Positions 7,771 through 17,587 of a stretch of 32,498 nt of DNA are shown here, piece after piece (the first letter of the stretch is position 1; each line of letters opens with the position of its first letter). Source of the stretch: Prevotella sp. Lineage in GTDB: Bacteria > Bacteroidota > Bacteroidia > Bacteroidales > Bacteroidaceae. Location: contig JAFVGI010000051.1 of NCBI GenBank assembly GCA_017475005.1, forward strand, positions 1-32,498. The letters run 5' to 3'. Below the pieces are notes generated by a model that was not told the DNA's origin, searched no databases, and worked only from the letters and a program-made list of their open reading frames with translations. The translations under genes were made by a program, and so were the position numbers.

Positions 7771-8937
7771 ATGGACAACAGATATATGCTACGCGGTGTT
7801 AGTGCTGCGAAAGAGGATGTTCACAACGCCATAAAGAATATCGACAAGGGTATCTTCCCACAGGCTTTCTGTAAGATTATCCCTGATATATTGGGTGGCG
7901 ATGAGGAATATTGTAACATAATGCATGCTGACGGTGCTGGAACAAAGTCGAGCCTGGCATACATGTATTGGAAAGAGACTGGCGACCTTTCGGTTTGGAA
8001 GGGTATTGCTCAGGATGCGTTGATAATGAATACCGACGACCTGCTGTGTGTTGGTGCTGTGGATAACATTCTGGTCTCAAGCACTATAGGCAGAAACAAG
8101 ATGTTGGTACCAGGAGAGGTGATTAGTGCAATCATCAATGGTACAGACGAACTGCTGAAGGAAATGCGCGAGATGGGTGTAGGAATCTATGCTACTGGCG
8201 GAGAGACGGCTGACGTTGGTGACCTGACAAGAACCATCATTGTCGATTCTACCGTAACGTGCAGAATGAAGCGCAGCGATGTGATAGACAATGCCAACAT
8301 CCGTCCAGGAGACGTGATAGTAGGTCTGGCAAGCTTCGGACAGGCTACATACGAGAAGGAATATAATGGCGGTATGGGTAGCAACGGACTGACTTCCGCA
8401 CGCCACGATGTCTTTGCAAAGTATTATGCAGAGAAATATCCTGAGAGCTATGACCATGCAGTACCGAACGAATTGGTATATTCCGGTTCTTGCAGATTTG
8501 AGGACGAAGTAGAATACAGCCCTGTCAACGCAGGAAAACTGGTTCTCTCCCCTACCCGCACCTATGCTCCGGTAATAAAGAAGCTGCTCGACATGATGCG
8601 CAGCGATATACACGGAATGGTACACTGTACTGGTGGTGCACAGACAAAGGTGCTGCATTTTGTTAGTGACAACTGTAAGGTGATAAAGGACAATATGTTC
8701 CCTGTGCCACCTCTCTTCAAACTGATACACGACCAAAGCGGAACAGATTGGAAGGAGATGTACAAGGTGTTCAATATGGGACATCGTATGGAGATATATG
8801 TATCACCTGAGAATGCTGAGAAGGTGATAGAAGTCAGCAAATCCTTCAATATCGACGCACAGATAGTCGGTAGAATAGAGGAAGGCAAGAAGTCGCTGAC
8901 TATCAAATCAGAATTTGGAGAATTTGATTACGTATGA
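7771..8937 (+). CDS. purM: phosphoribosylformylglycinamidine cyclo-ligase (AIR synthase)
   Basis: 388 residues. The cytoplasmic enzyme closes FGAM to aminoimidazole ribonucleotide with ATP, the fifth purine step. Visible motifs: an N-terminal MLRGVSAAKEDV, HADGAGTKSSLA (about 53-64) matching the PurM glycine-rich ATP/Mg region, AQDALIMNTDDLLCVGA (about 81-97), GGETADVGDL (about 144-153), and HCTGGAQTKVL (about 288-298) in the C-terminal AIRS domain. It is of the divergent Bacteroidetes form, somewhat longer than the roughly 345-residue E. coli enzyme. Its last codon overlaps the prfA start by ATGA, indicating translational coupling. It is the first gene of the long plus-strand run. Confidence 0.9.
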   Translation: MDNRYMLRGVSAAKEDVHNAIKNIDKGIFPQAFCKIIPDILGGDEEYCNIMHADGAGTKSSLAYMYWKETGDLSVWKGIAQDALIMNTDDLLCVGAVDNILVSSTIGRNKMLVPGEVISAIINGTDELLKEMREMGVGIYATGGETADVGDLTRTIIVDSTVTCRMKRSDVIDNANIRPGDVIVGLASFGQATYEKEYNGGMGSNGLTSARHDVFAKYYAEKYPESYDHAVPNELVYSGSCRFEDEVEYSPVNAGKLVLSPTRTYAPVIKKLLDMMRSDIHGMVHCTGGAQTKVLHFVSDNCKVIKDNMFPVPPLFKLIHDQSGTDWKEMYKVFNMGHRMEIYVSPENAEKVIEVSKSFNIDAQIVGRIEEGKKSLTIKSEFGEFDYV

Positions 8938-10034
8938 ATTTATTAGAGAAACTAGACGGCCTTGAGGCACGCTATGAAGAGGTTACGACACTTATCACCG
9001 ACCCAAGTGTCATAGCTGATCAGCAGCGTTTCGTAAAGCTGACACGAGAATATAAGGACCTCGGTGACATTATGGCAATCCGCAAGAGATATATTGCTTG
9101 TCTGGATGCCATCAAGGAGGCAAAGGATATCATTGCCAACGAGAGTGATGCCGAGATGAAGGAGATGGCCCGTGAGCAGTTGAATGAAAACGAACCGATG
9201 CTCCCTTCCCTAGAAGAAGAGATTAAGATAGCCCTCGTACCAAAAGACCCGGAGGATGCCAAGAACATAGAAATGGAGATACGTGCAGGAACAGGTGGCG
9301 ACGAAGCTTGTCTGTTTGCCGGCGACCTGTTCAGGATGTATAAGGCTTTCTGTGAGTCAAAGGGATGGAACCTCTCTGTAACAGATGTCTCGGAAGGTGC
9401 TGTAGGAGGATATAAAGAGATAGACTTTGCCGTAAGTGGCGATGGTGTCTATGGTATCATGAAGTACGAATCGGGAGTACATCGTGTACAACGTGTTCCT
9501 GTAACAGAGAGCAACGGCAGAATGCAGACATCTGCAGCAACAGTTGCTGTATTGCCAGAGGCAGACCCGTTTGAGGTGAATATCAACGAGGGAGAGATAA
9601 AATGGGATACCTTCCGTTCCAGCGGTGCCGGTGGTCAGAATGTGAACAAGGTAGAATCCGGCGTTCGTGCCCGCTATATGTGGAAAAACCCTAATACCGG
9701 AGAGGTGGAGGAAATCCTGATAGAATGTACCGAAACACGTGACCAGCCAAAGAACAAGGAACGTGCTTTGGCTCGTCTGAGGACATACATCTATGACCGT
9801 GAGCACCAGAAATACCTGGACGACATAGCGTCAAGAAGAAAGACTCTCGTCAGCACTGGTGACCGTTCGGCAAAGATACGTACATACAACTTCCCACAAG
9901 GACGTGTGACAGACCATCGCATAGGATATACCACTCACGACCTGCAGGGTTTCCTCGGTGGTGACATCCAGGCAATGATAGATGCGCTGATAGTTGCAGA
10001 GAATGCCGAGAGAATGAAAGAAGCAGAACTATAA
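8934..10034 (+). CDS. prfA: peptide chain release factor 1
   Basis: 366 residues, usual RF1 length. It recognises UAA and UAG in the ribosomal A site and triggers peptidyl-tRNA hydrolysis. The GGQ motif is at 233-235 (GAGGQNVNKVE). The codon-reading tripeptide is P189-V190-T191 in RVPVTESNGR, the RF1-type PxT rather than the SPF of RF2. The ATG overlaps the purM stop by four bases. Frequent TAA stops in the window, several inside heptamer arrays, make this factor pertinent. Confidence 0.96.
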   Translation: MNLLEKLDGLEARYEEVTTLITDPSVIADQQRFVKLTREYKDLGDIMAIRKRYIACLDAIKEAKDIIANESDAEMKEMAREQLNENEPMLPSLEEEIKIALVPKDPEDAKNIEMEIRAGTGGDEACLFAGDLFRMYKAFCESKGWNLSVTDVSEGAVGGYKEIDFAVSGDGVYGIMKYESGVHRVQRVPVTESNGRMQTSAATVAVLPEADPFEVNINEGEIKWDTFRSSGAGGQNVNKVESGVRARYMWKNPNTGEVEEILIECTETRDQPKNKERALARLRTYIYDREHQKYLDDIASRRKTLVSTGDRSAKIRTYNFPQGRVTDHRIGYTTHDLQGFLGGDIQAMIDALIVAENAERMKEAEL

Positions 10035-10050
10035 ATACATATTTTGCATT

Positions 10051-10203
10051 ATGGGAGTATTCACCAGTATAAAGAAAAAAGAAGAGAAAGAGGATGAGCG
10101 CACTATGCCCGCCTCTGAATTCATAGACCGCTTGACCAGAATACAGCAAAAGCAAGATCAGCAAAAGGATATCCCTTATACAGAAATGCCAAAAGACAAT
10201 TAA
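10051..10203 (+). CDS. 50-residue charged small protein
   Basis: ATG at 10051 and TAA at 10201-10203 give 50 residues beginning MGVFTSIKKKEEKEDE and containing ASEFIDRLTRIQQKQ. The first half is highly charged and the middle looks helical; there is no signal peptide or membrane segment. It sits 16 bp after prfA and 9 bp before pyrF, in the same direction, so it is very likely co-transcribed. I recognise no family. Its tight fit between two real genes is the main support; function unknown. Confidence 0.55.
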   Translation: MGVFTSIKKKEEKEDERTMPASEFIDRLTRIQQKQDQQKDIPYTEMPKDN

Positions 10204-10212
10204 GACAATATT

Positions 10213-11049
10213 ATGACAAGACAGCAATTAATAGAGCAGATCTTCAAGAAGAAGTCTTTTCTGTGTGTAGGACTTGACGTCGATATGGACAAGATACCAG
10301 CGTACTTGCTTGACGACGAAGATCCTATTTTCTCCTTCAACAGGAAAATAATAGACTATACAGCTCCCTACACAGTAGCATACAAGCCAAACCTGGCATT
10401 CTATGAGGCATACGGCCAGAAGGGATATATAGCCTTCGAGAAAACTGTGATGTATATACAACAGAGGTATCCGGAGATGTTTATCATAGCAGATGCTAAG
10501 CGTGGCGATATCGGCAACACCTCAAAGATGTATGCTAAGACATTTTTCGACACCTACAGAGTTGACGCCCTCACAGTAGCGCCTTATATGGGAGAAGACT
10601 CTGTGACACCATTTCTCAATGGCTACGAGAACAGATGGGTGATTCTCTTAGCGCTGACATCAAACAAGGGTTCTGCGGATTTCCAGCAGGATGCTGATGT
10701 AAATGGCGAGAGACTCTTTGAGAAGGTTATCCGTAAGTCACAGCAATGGGGAACACCAGAGAATATGATGTATGTGGTGGGAGCTACACGCGGAGAAATG
10801 TTCAAAGACGTCAGAAAGGTTGCTCCTGACCATTTCCTGCTTGTTCCTGGCGTTGGAGCACAAGGTGGTTCGCTGCAGGAGGTCTGTGAATATGGAATGA
10901 CAAAAGACTGCGGACTGCTCGTAAACTCTTCTCGTGGAATAATATATGCTGACAATACGGAATTCTTTGCAGACACAGCAGCCCAGAAGGCAAAAGAACT
11001 GCAGGAACAGATGGCAGCAGAGTTGGGGAAATTGAAAATTGATAATTGA
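10213..11049 (+). CDS. pyrF: orotidine-5'-phosphate decarboxylase (subfamily 2)
   Basis: 278 residues, the longer subfamily found in Bacteroidetes and Actinobacteria. It decarboxylates OMP to UMP, the last step of pyrimidine synthesis. The catalytic Asp-Lys-Asp signature is ADAKRGDIG (D94, K96, D99). [14 protein letters not shown] at about 16-29 is the first strand of the barrel and [10 protein letters not shown] (about 215-224) the phosphate-binding loop. Its last residues (KLKIDN) and TGA stop (11047-11049) are encoded by heptamer array D, so the C terminus appears to have been rewritten by the array. Confidence 0.95.
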   Translation: MTRQQLIEQIFKKKSFLCVGLDVDMDKIPAYLLDDEDPIFSFNRKIIDYTAPYTVAYKPNLAFYEAYGQKGYIAFEKTVMYIQQRYPEMFIIADAKRGDIGNTSKMYAKTFFDTYRVDALTVAPYMGEDSVTPFLNGYENRWVILLALTSNKGSADFQQDADVNGERLFEKVIRKSQQWGTPENMMYVVGATRGEMFKDVRKVAPDHFLLVPGVGAQGGSLQEVCEYGMTKDCGLLVNSSRGIIYADNTEFFADTAAQKAKELQEQMAAELGKLKIDN

Positions 11050-11064
11050 CAATTGATAATTGAA
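11030..11064. repeat. heptamer array D (5 units)
   Basis: Units AATTGAA, AATTGAT, AATTGAC, AATTGAT, AATTGAA. It runs from the last pyrF codons through its stop into the 26-bp spacer before lpxD. Each unit holds a TGA. Confidence 0.85.
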
Positions 11065-11075
11065 ACCGATTGATT

Positions 11076-12125
11076 ATGGAATTCAGCGCAAAGCAAATAG
11101 CAGAATTGATACAGGGACGTGTAGAGGGTAATCCTGATGCATGTATCAACACGTTTGCAAAGATAGAAGAAGGAAAGCCTGGTGCTATCTCGTTTCTCTC
11201 GAATGCAAAATATATCAACTATATATACGATACAGAATCAAGCGTAGTTCTTGTTGACGAGGCATTGGTGTTGGAGAAGCCGGTAAAGGCTACCCTGATA
11301 CGTGTAAAGAGTGCTTATGAAGCTGTGGCAAAACTGCTGCAGATGTATGACTCTATGAAGCCAAAGCGCAAGGGTATTGACAGCCTCGCCTTCATAGACC
11401 CGACAGCAAAGATTGGTGAAGACTGCTATATAGGTCCGTTTGTTGCCATAGGTCCTAATGTGACTATCGGAAACGGCTGTGTGCTGCATCCTCATGTTAC
11501 AGTAGGTCAGAATGCTACTGTTGGCAATAACACAGAGATATATTCCAATGCCGTGATATATCATGACTGCAAGGTGGGAAACAACTGTATCCTGCATGCC
11601 GGTTGTGTCGTTGGTGCTGACGGATTCGGTTTTGCACCATCAGAACATGGATATGACAAGATACCACAGATAGGTATCGTAACAGTAGAAGACAATGTAG
11701 AGATTGGTGCCAACACATGTATTGACCGCTCTACAATGGGTTCTACATACGTTCGTAAGGGCGTGAAGCTCGACAATCTGGTGCAGATAGCACACAATAC
11801 TGATATTGGTGAGAATACTGTAATGTCTTCACAGGTAGGTATTGCAGGAAGTACAAAGGTTGGAAAATGGTGTATGTTCGGTGGACAGGTAGGCATAGCA
11901 GGCCACATCACTATAGGCAATAATGTACACCTTGGAGCACAGTCAGGTGTTCCGGGAAGCCTTAAGGATGGTGAGAACCTCATCGGTACCCCTCCTATCC
12001 CACTGACAAACTATTTCCGCTCATCGGCAATCTTTAAACGTCTGCCGGATATGTATCGTCAGATGAATGAAATGCAAAAGACCATTAACGAACTGCAGGC
12101 ACAACTTGCAGAATTAAAGAAATAA
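11076..12125 (+). CDS. lpxD: UDP-3-O-acylglucosamine N-acyltransferase
   Basis: 349 residues from the ATG at 11076; an in-frame TTG at 11070 is not needed. It adds the N-linked hydroxyacyl chain to UDP-3-O-acylglucosamine, the third step of lipid A synthesis. Residues 1-95 are the LpxD N-terminal domain ([10 protein letters not shown]), followed by many hexapeptide repeats of the left-handed beta-helix ([30 protein letters not shown]) and a C-terminal helix ([20 protein letters not shown]). The catalytic histidine is H240 in [10 protein letters not shown], and GADGFGFAP (180-188) is the family signature. It lies 9 bp before lpxC-fabZ. Confidence 0.95.
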   Translation: MEFSAKQIAELIQGRVEGNPDACINTFAKIEEGKPGAISFLSNAKYINYIYDTESSVVLVDEALVLEKPVKATLIRVKSAYEAVAKLLQMYDSMKPKRKGIDSLAFIDPTAKIGEDCYIGPFVAIGPNVTIGNGCVLHPHVTVGQNATVGNNTEIYSNAVIYHDCKVGNNCILHAGCVVGADGFGFAPSEHGYDKIPQIGIVTVEDNVEIGANTCIDRSTMGSTYVRKGVKLDNLVQIAHNTDIGENTVMSSQVGIAGSTKVGKWCMFGGQVGIAGHITIGNNVHLGAQSGVPGSLKDGENLIGTPPIPLTNYFRSSAIFKRLPDMYRQMNEMQKTINELQAQLAELKK

Positions 12126-12134
12126 ATACTAACA

Positions 12135-13520
12135 ATGAACAAGCAAAACACTCTGAAGGGGTCTTTCTCACTATGTGGTAAGGGACTTCACACTGGTATA
12201 AATCTCACAGTGACCTTCAACCCTGCCCCAGAAAACCACGGGTACAAGATACAACGCATTGATCTGGATGGAATGCCTGTTATCAATGCTGTAGCAGAGA
12301 ATGTCGTAGATACCCAACGTGGTACTGTGGTAGCAAAAGGAGACGCTCGTGTATCAACAATAGAACATGCTATGGCAGCTCTCTATGCTATGGGTATAGA
12401 TAACTGTCTGATACAGGTTAATGGACCGGAGTTCCCTATCCTCGACGGCTCAGCAATGATTTATGTAAACAAAATCAATGAAGTGGGAATACAGCAGCAG
12501 AATGCTCCGAAAGACTATTATATCATAAGGAAAAAGATTGAAGTAAGAGACGAGAACACCGGTTCTGTGATTACTATTCTTCCTGATGAGGAATTCTCTA
12601 TTACGGCAATGTGTTCATACAAGTCAAAGTTTATTGACTCACAATTTGCCACCATCGACGATATGTCACAATTCCCTACTGAGGTGGCTTCTGCTCGCAC
12701 TTTCGTATTTGTGAGGGAGATTATGGCATTGCTGCAAGCAGGACTTATTAAGGGCGGTGACTTGGATAATGCTATCGTGATATACGAAAACGAGCAGCCA
12801 CAGGAAGTTATCGACAATCTCTGTGACAAACTTGGTTATGACCGCATGGATGCAACAAAGCTGGGATACCTGCAGCACAAGCCTCTTTCATGGGAAAACG
12901 AATGTACCCGTCACAAGTTGCTTGACATCATTGGTGATATGGCCTTAATAGGAAAGCCTCTGAAAGGTAGAATTATCGCAACACGTCCGGGACATACTGT
13001 AAACAATAAGTTTGCTCGCCTGATGCGCCAGGAAATTCATAAGCACGAGATTCAGGCTCCAATATATGACCCCAACCAGGAACCGATTCTTGATGTGAAT
13101 CGTATTCGTCAGGTGCTGCCACATCGATACCCTATGCAGTTAGTCGATAAGATTATCAGCATATCAGGAACAACGATTGTTGGTGTAAAGAATGTTACCA
13201 GCAACGAGCCGTTCTTCACAGGACACTTCCCTGAAGAACCTGTTATGCCAGGAGTGCTGATGATAGAGGCTATGAGTCAGTGTGGTGCCCTGTTGGTACT
13301 GAACACTCTGGAGGATCCTGAGCGTTGGACATCATACTTCCTGAAGATTGACAACGTAAAATACAGAAAGAAGGTGGTACCTGGTGATACCTTGATATTC
13401 AAGGTAGAACTGCTGGGACCTGTTCGTCATGGAATATCATCAATGCAAGGATGGATATTCGTTGGTGACCAACTTGTAGCAGAGGCTACATTTACCGGAC
13501 AGATGGTAAAGAATAAATGA
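12135..13520 (+). CDS. lpxC-fabZ: bifunctional UDP-3-O-acyl-GlcNAc deacetylase / 3-hydroxyacyl-ACP dehydratase
   Basis: 461 residues made of two enzymes, a fusion typical of Bacteroidetes. Residues 1-about 305 are LpxC, the committed zinc deacetylase of lipid A synthesis: H78 in STIEHAMAAL, and H260 and D264 in TRHKLLDIIGD. Residues about 315-461 are FabZ, which dehydrates 3-hydroxyacyl-ACP: ILPHRYPMQLVD (327-338), catalytic H364 in FTGHFPEEPVMPG, and E378 in MIEAMSQ. The fusion joins the enzyme that commits 3-hydroxyacyl chains to lipid A with the one that diverts 3-hydroxyacyl-ACP to fatty acids, so their ratio is fixed. It lies between lpxD and lpxA. Confidence 0.97.
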   Translation: MNKQNTLKGSFSLCGKGLHTGINLTVTFNPAPENHGYKIQRIDLDGMPVINAVAENVVDTQRGTVVAKGDARVSTIEHAMAALYAMGIDNCLIQVNGPEFPILDGSAMIYVNKINEVGIQQQNAPKDYYIIRKKIEVRDENTGSVITILPDEEFSITAMCSYKSKFIDSQFATIDDMSQFPTEVASARTFVFVREIMALLQAGLIKGGDLDNAIVIYENEQPQEVIDNLCDKLGYDRMDATKLGYLQHKPLSWENECTRHKLLDIIGDMALIGKPLKGRIIATRPGHTVNNKFARLMRQEIHKHEIQAPIYDPNQEPILDVNRIRQVLPHRYPMQLVDKIISISGTTIVGVKNVTSNEPFFTGHFPEEPVMPGVLMIEAMSQCGALLVLNTLEDPERWTSYFLKIDNVKYRKKVVPGDTLIFKVELLGPVRHGISSMQGWIFVGDQLVAEATFTGQMVKNK

Positions 13521-13543
13521 TAACAATATAAAGAACAGAATAC

Positions 13544-14314
13544 ATGAATACAATCAGTCCATTAGCATATGTTCATCCTGATGCGAAGTTGGGTGATAAT
13601 AATATTATCGGTCCTTTCTGCTATATCGATGCAGATGTAGTGATTGGCGATAATAATGTTATGCAGAACAGCGTCACTCTCAATCAGGGACTCCGAATGG
13701 GAAACGGCAACGAAATCATGCCAGGAGCATCATTATCTACCAAGCCGCAGGATTTGAAATTCAAGGGCGAAATAACAACATGTCAGATTGGTGACAACAA
13801 CTCCATCCGAGAGAATGTCACTATCTCACGAGGAACTTTCTCAAAAGGTACTACGATTGTTGGTAGTAACAACCTCCTGATGGAGAATATGCATATTGCC
13901 CACGATTGTGTGATAGGTAATGGATGTATTATCGGCAACTCCACCAAATTCGCAGGAGAAGTGATAGTAGATGATAATGCTATCATCTCTGCAGAGGTTC
14001 TCGTACACCAGTTTGTACACATTGGTGGATATGTTATGGTACAGGGAGGATGCCGCACATCGCAGGATATTCCGCCATATGTCATAGCAGGAAAAGAGCC
14101 TATACGTTTTGCTGGACTTAATCTGATAGGTCTTCGCAGACGTGGCTTTGACAATGATACTATTCTTGCTATTCGTGAAGCATATAACACCATTTACTCA
14201 AAGGGTATTATCAAGGAAGGATTGGAAGAGGTGCGTAAAACAATGAAGATTACACCTGAGATACAGTATGTCCTTGACTTCATAGAAAAAGCAGAAAGAG
14301 GCATCATAAGGTGA
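13544..14314 (+). CDS. lpxA: UDP-N-acetylglucosamine O-acyltransferase
   Basis: 256 residues, close to the usual length. It transfers a 3-hydroxyacyl chain from ACP to UDP-GlcNAc, the first lipid A step. Hexapeptide repeats fill the N-terminal two thirds (IGDNNVMQNSVTL, IVGSNNLLMENMHIAHDCVIG). The catalytic histidine is H120 in MHIAHDC. The C-terminal helical domain has the family motif GLNLIGLRRRGF (about 190-201). Its TGA stop overlaps the GTG start of miaA. The order lpxD, lpxC-fabZ, lpxA is the Bacteroidetes arrangement. Confidence 0.97.
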   Translation: MNTISPLAYVHPDAKLGDNNIIGPFCYIDADVVIGDNNVMQNSVTLNQGLRMGNGNEIMPGASLSTKPQDLKFKGEITTCQIGDNNSIRENVTISRGTFSKGTTIVGSNNLLMENMHIAHDCVIGNGCIIGNSTKFAGEVIVDDNAIISAEVLVHQFVHIGGYVMVQGGCRTSQDIPPYVIAGKEPIRFAGLNLIGLRRRGFDNDTILAIREAYNTIYSKGIIKEGLEEVRKTMKITPEIQYVLDFIEKAERGIIR

Positions 14315-15246
14315 ACCTGATTGTCATAACTGGTCCTACGGGAGTTGGAAAGACAGACCTGACGCTGGAGATAGCAGAGCACTATGGGCTCGATATCATA
14401 AATGCTGATTCTCGACAGATATATGCAGAGATTCCAATAGGAACAGCAGCACCGACAGAAGAACAGCTGGCAAGAGTGAAGCATCACTTCGTCGGAACAC
14501 GACATATCGGTGACTACTACTCTGCTTCCCTGTATGAACAGGATGTGATGAAACTGCTGATGGTGTCAAAAGAAAAACAGAAGGACACCTGCATTATGAG
14601 CGGCGGCTCAATGATGTATATCGATGCTGTATGTAATGGTATAGACGATATCCCCACCATACGTGATGATATTCGTATAATGATGAAGGAACGTCTGGCA
14701 ACAGAAGGACTCGAGGCTCTTGTGGAAGAGCTGAAAGAAATGGACCCGGAACATTGGGAGATTGTAGATAAACACAATCCTAGAAGAGTGGTTCACGCTC
14801 TGGAGATATGCCATCAGACAGGAAAGACTTATACCTCCTTCAGAAAAAACAGTATGGCCCCAGGCAGCATAAGGACACTACCCGATGGCACAGAACTGGA
14901 TATAATAAAGATAGGTATCACGCGAGAGAGAGAAGAACTGTATGAACGCATCAATCAGCGTGTGCTGCAGATGGTGGGAAAAGGACTTGTTGAGGAAGCA
15001 CGACGGATGTTGCCAAACCGAAATGAGAACGCCCTGAATACTGTAGGATACAAGGAGATGTTCAAATACTTCGATGGAGAGATTCCTGTAGAAGAAGCAA
15101 TACGGCAGATACAGAGTCACACCCGAGAGTATGCCCGCAAACAGTTGACATGGTATAAGAAGGACCCGACAGTAAATTGGTATAACCTTTCTGATAAAAC
15201 AATAACAACAAGAAATATAATTGAAAACATTAATAACCATATTTAA
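14311..15246 (+). CDS. miaA: tRNA dimethylallyltransferase
   Basis: 311 residues with a GTG start overlapping the lpxA stop (GTGA). It attaches a dimethylallyl group to N6 of A37 in tRNAs reading UNN codons. The P-loop GPTGVGKT is at 8-15, followed by DIINADSRQIYAEIPIGTA (about 29-47), which binds the tRNA and catalytic base. SGGSMMYIDAVCNGID (about 96-111) and QSHTREYARKQLTWYKK (about 269-285) are further family signatures. The next gene probably starts at TTG 15221, inside the last 26 bp of this one. Confidence 0.95.
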   Translation: MNLIVITGPTGVGKTDLTLEIAEHYGLDIINADSRQIYAEIPIGTAAPTEEQLARVKHHFVGTRHIGDYYSASLYEQDVMKLLMVSKEKQKDTCIMSGGSMMYIDAVCNGIDDIPTIRDDIRIMMKERLATEGLEALVEELKEMDPEHWEIVDKHNPRRVVHALEICHQTGKTYTSFRKNSMAPGSIRTLPDGTELDIIKIGITREREELYERINQRVLQMVGKGLVEEARRMLPNRNENALNTVGYKEMFKYFDGEIPVEEAIRQIQSHTREYARKQLTWYKKDPTVNWYNLSDKTITTRNIIENINNHI

Positions 15247-17587
15247 AAGTCTGTGGAGCTTTCTGAAGAAAGTATGGCACAAGACTGTAAAGTTTTGTAA
15301 GTGGTATCACACCACCTATGTCAATCATAACAGATATGTAAAGGCAACAATGTTGTTTTGCACAATGATTGTAGCCTTTTTCCTGTATCTCGGTGCTGTT
15401 GATATGAATTTTCTGTGGCTGTTTGGTAAATCACCAGGCTGGATAGAGATTAGTCAACACAAGACATCCGTAGCATCAGAGATATACAGCGCTGACGGTG
15501 TATTGATAGGGAAATTCTACAATGAGAACCGTACTCCAGTAGAATATGATGAGGTGGCACCTGATTTCTGGACAGCCCTCATAGATACTGAGGACGAACG
15601 TTATTACAGCCATTGGGGCATAGATCCTCTGGGCATCATCGGTGCTGTGAAAGATGCTATAACAGGAAAAGGAGGACGTGGCGCTTCAACCATCACACAG
15701 CAGCTTGCCAAAAACATGTTCCGAGTAAGAACCCAGTATAGTACAGGTATATTGGGACGATTACCTGGGCTCGCAATCCTGATAATGAAGACAAAGGAAT
15801 GGATTACGGCAACAAAGCTGGAGATATACTTCTCCATAGCGATGGGACGTGAAGACGGTAAGAGGGAGATATTAAGGCAATATGCCAATACTGTTGATTT
15901 CGGACATAATGCCTATGGCATAAAGACTGCTGCAAAGACGTATTTCGACTGTACACCAAAAGAATTGTCCACAGACAAAGCAGCAATACTTGTTGGATTA
16001 CTAAAGGGAACAACCGTTTTCAACCCTATCTCCCACCCTGAGAATGCTCTGCAGAGACGTAATGTCGTAATGAATAATATGGTGGAGCATGGACATCTTG
16101 CACAGGCAGAATATGACAAACTGAAGAATCTTCCTTTGGGCCTGAAGTTTGTACAACTGGACAGTGAGAAAACAGGCATCGCACCATATTTCCGTGGGGC
16201 AATAGCAAAATATGTAAAGAGTCTAAGCGAAGAGATTGACGACCTTTCTGACTTGGATTTATATAATGATGGCCTAAAGATTTACACTACCCTTGATACC
16301 AGAATGCAGAAATATGCTGAGGAAGCAGCAAAAAAGCAGATGGAGGTGGTGCAGAAGAACTTTGATGCTCATTGGAAGAATATGGAGCCTTGGCGTGATG
16401 AACACGGAAAGGTTATTCCTAATTTTATAGAAGATATCGCTAAGCGACTATATGAGAAGGATCCAAAAGCATTGGAGGACTCTGCTTTCTATGAGCACAC
16501 CTTAGACTCCATACGCAAAATGGTCAGCTATATGCATTGTGCCTTTGTTGCTATGGAACCACAAACAGGACACGTGAAAGCCTGGGTGGGTGACATTGAC
16601 TATGACAAATGGAAATATGATAAGGTGACGGCAATGCGTCAGCCTGGTTCTACATTCAAGCTGTTTGTCTATACAGAAGCAATGGAACAGGGATTGACAC
16701 CTTGTGACAAGCGAAGGGATGAGTTCTTTTCAATGGAGGTATGGGATAAGGCTCAAAAGAAAAATGTTATCTGGAGTCCTACAAACGCCAATGGTACATT
16801 CTCTAATGACTCTATGCCTCTTAAGACTGCCTTCGCGCAAAGTATCAACTCTGTAGCAGTACGACTTGGTCAGGAAGTGGGTATCAGCCATATTGCAGAA
16901 ACAGCTCACAATATGGGTATTGTAAGTCCTCTTGATGAGACACCGTCACTTGCCTTGGGGTCTAGCGATGTAAACCTGTTGGAACTGACAAATGCTTACT
17001 GCACCATAGCAGCAAATGGTAAGACTCATCCTGATCCGATATTGATAACACGTATAGAGGACCACGAAGGAAATGTGATATACACTGCTCCTACAGAACA
17101 ACGTCAGAGTATTTCAGAAAGAGCTGCGGTACTGATGCAGACAATGCTGATGGCTGGTCTTACAGAGCATAATGGTACTTCGATGGCACTTAACAGGTAT
17201 GTGGGCAATTATCACGATACAGACTTTGGTGGTAAGACAGGAACCTCAAACAACCATTCTGATGCATGGTTTATGGGTGTCTCACCAAAACTTGTTGTAG
17301 GAGCATGGGTTGGTGGAGAGTATCGTTGCATACACTTCCGTACTGGTGCCTTGGGACAGGGTTCTAGGACTGCTCTGCCTATCTGTGGTCTTTTCCTCGA
17401 AAAAGTATTTGCTGATAAACGATTCAGCAATTATCATGCACACTTTGTAAAAGACCCAACGTTGTTGGAATCATATATGTATGATTGCAGCTATGTCCAA
17501 CAAGCTCATCCTGACACATTGTCTGTGGACACCATAGATATAGAAGGGATGCTTAATGAGGAAGATGTTACATTTGAGAATATATGA
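15221..17587 (+). CDS. class A penicillin-binding protein (PBP1A-type transglycosylase/transpeptidase)
   Basis: 788 residues. It polymerises lipid II and cross-links peptidoglycan at the inner membrane. A short basic cytoplasmic tail is followed by a transmembrane helix (about 43-68). The GT51 domain has catalytic E124 (DTEDERYYSHWG) and GASTITQQLAKN. The transpeptidase has S477-T-F-K480 (RQPGSTFK), SIN (QSINSVAVR) and KTG (FGGKTGTSN). The proposed start is TTG at 15221, within miaA: there is no in-frame ATG before the membrane helix, and the tail is compositionally normal. The final ATGA overlaps the next gene, which also acts on peptidoglycan. Confidence 0.94.
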   Translation: MKTLITIFKSLWSFLKKVWHKTVKFCKWYHTTYVNHNRYVKATMLFCTMIVAFFLYLGAVDMNFLWLFGKSPGWIEISQHKTSVASEIYSADGVLIGKFYNENRTPVEYDEVAPDFWTALIDTEDERYYSHWGIDPLGIIGAVKDAITGKGGRGASTITQQLAKNMFRVRTQYSTGILGRLPGLAILIMKTKEWITATKLEIYFSIAMGREDGKREILRQYANTVDFGHNAYGIKTAAKTYFDCTPKELSTDKAAILVGLLKGTTVFNPISHPENALQRRNVVMNNMVEHGHLAQAEYDKLKNLPLGLKFVQLDSEKTGIAPYFRGAIAKYVKSLSEEIDDLSDLDLYNDGLKIYTTLDTRMQKYAEEAAKKQMEVVQKNFDAHWKNMEPWRDEHGKVIPNFIEDIAKRLYEKDPKALEDSAFYEHTLDSIRKMVSYMHCAFVAMEPQTGHVKAWVGDIDYDKWKYDKVTAMRQPGSTFKLFVYTEAMEQGLTPCDKRRDEFFSMEVWDKAQKKNVIWSPTNANGTFSNDSMPLKTAFAQSINSVAVRLGQEVGISHIAETAHNMGIVSPLDETPSLALGSSDVNLLELTNAYCTIAANGKTHPDPILITRIEDHEGNVIYTAPTEQRQSISERAAVLMQTMLMAGLTEHNGTSMALNRYVGNYHDTDFGGKTGTSNNHSDAWFMGVSPKLVVGAWVGGEYRCIHFRTGALGQGSRTALPICGLFLEKVFADKRFSNYHAHFVKDPTLLESYMYDCSYVQQAHPDTLSVDTIDIEGMLNEEDVTFENI

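Noticed and set aside
8077-8784. A 235-codon minus-strand open frame.
   Set aside because: It is antisense to purM, with no family motifs and a Cys/Tyr/Ile-rich shadow composition.
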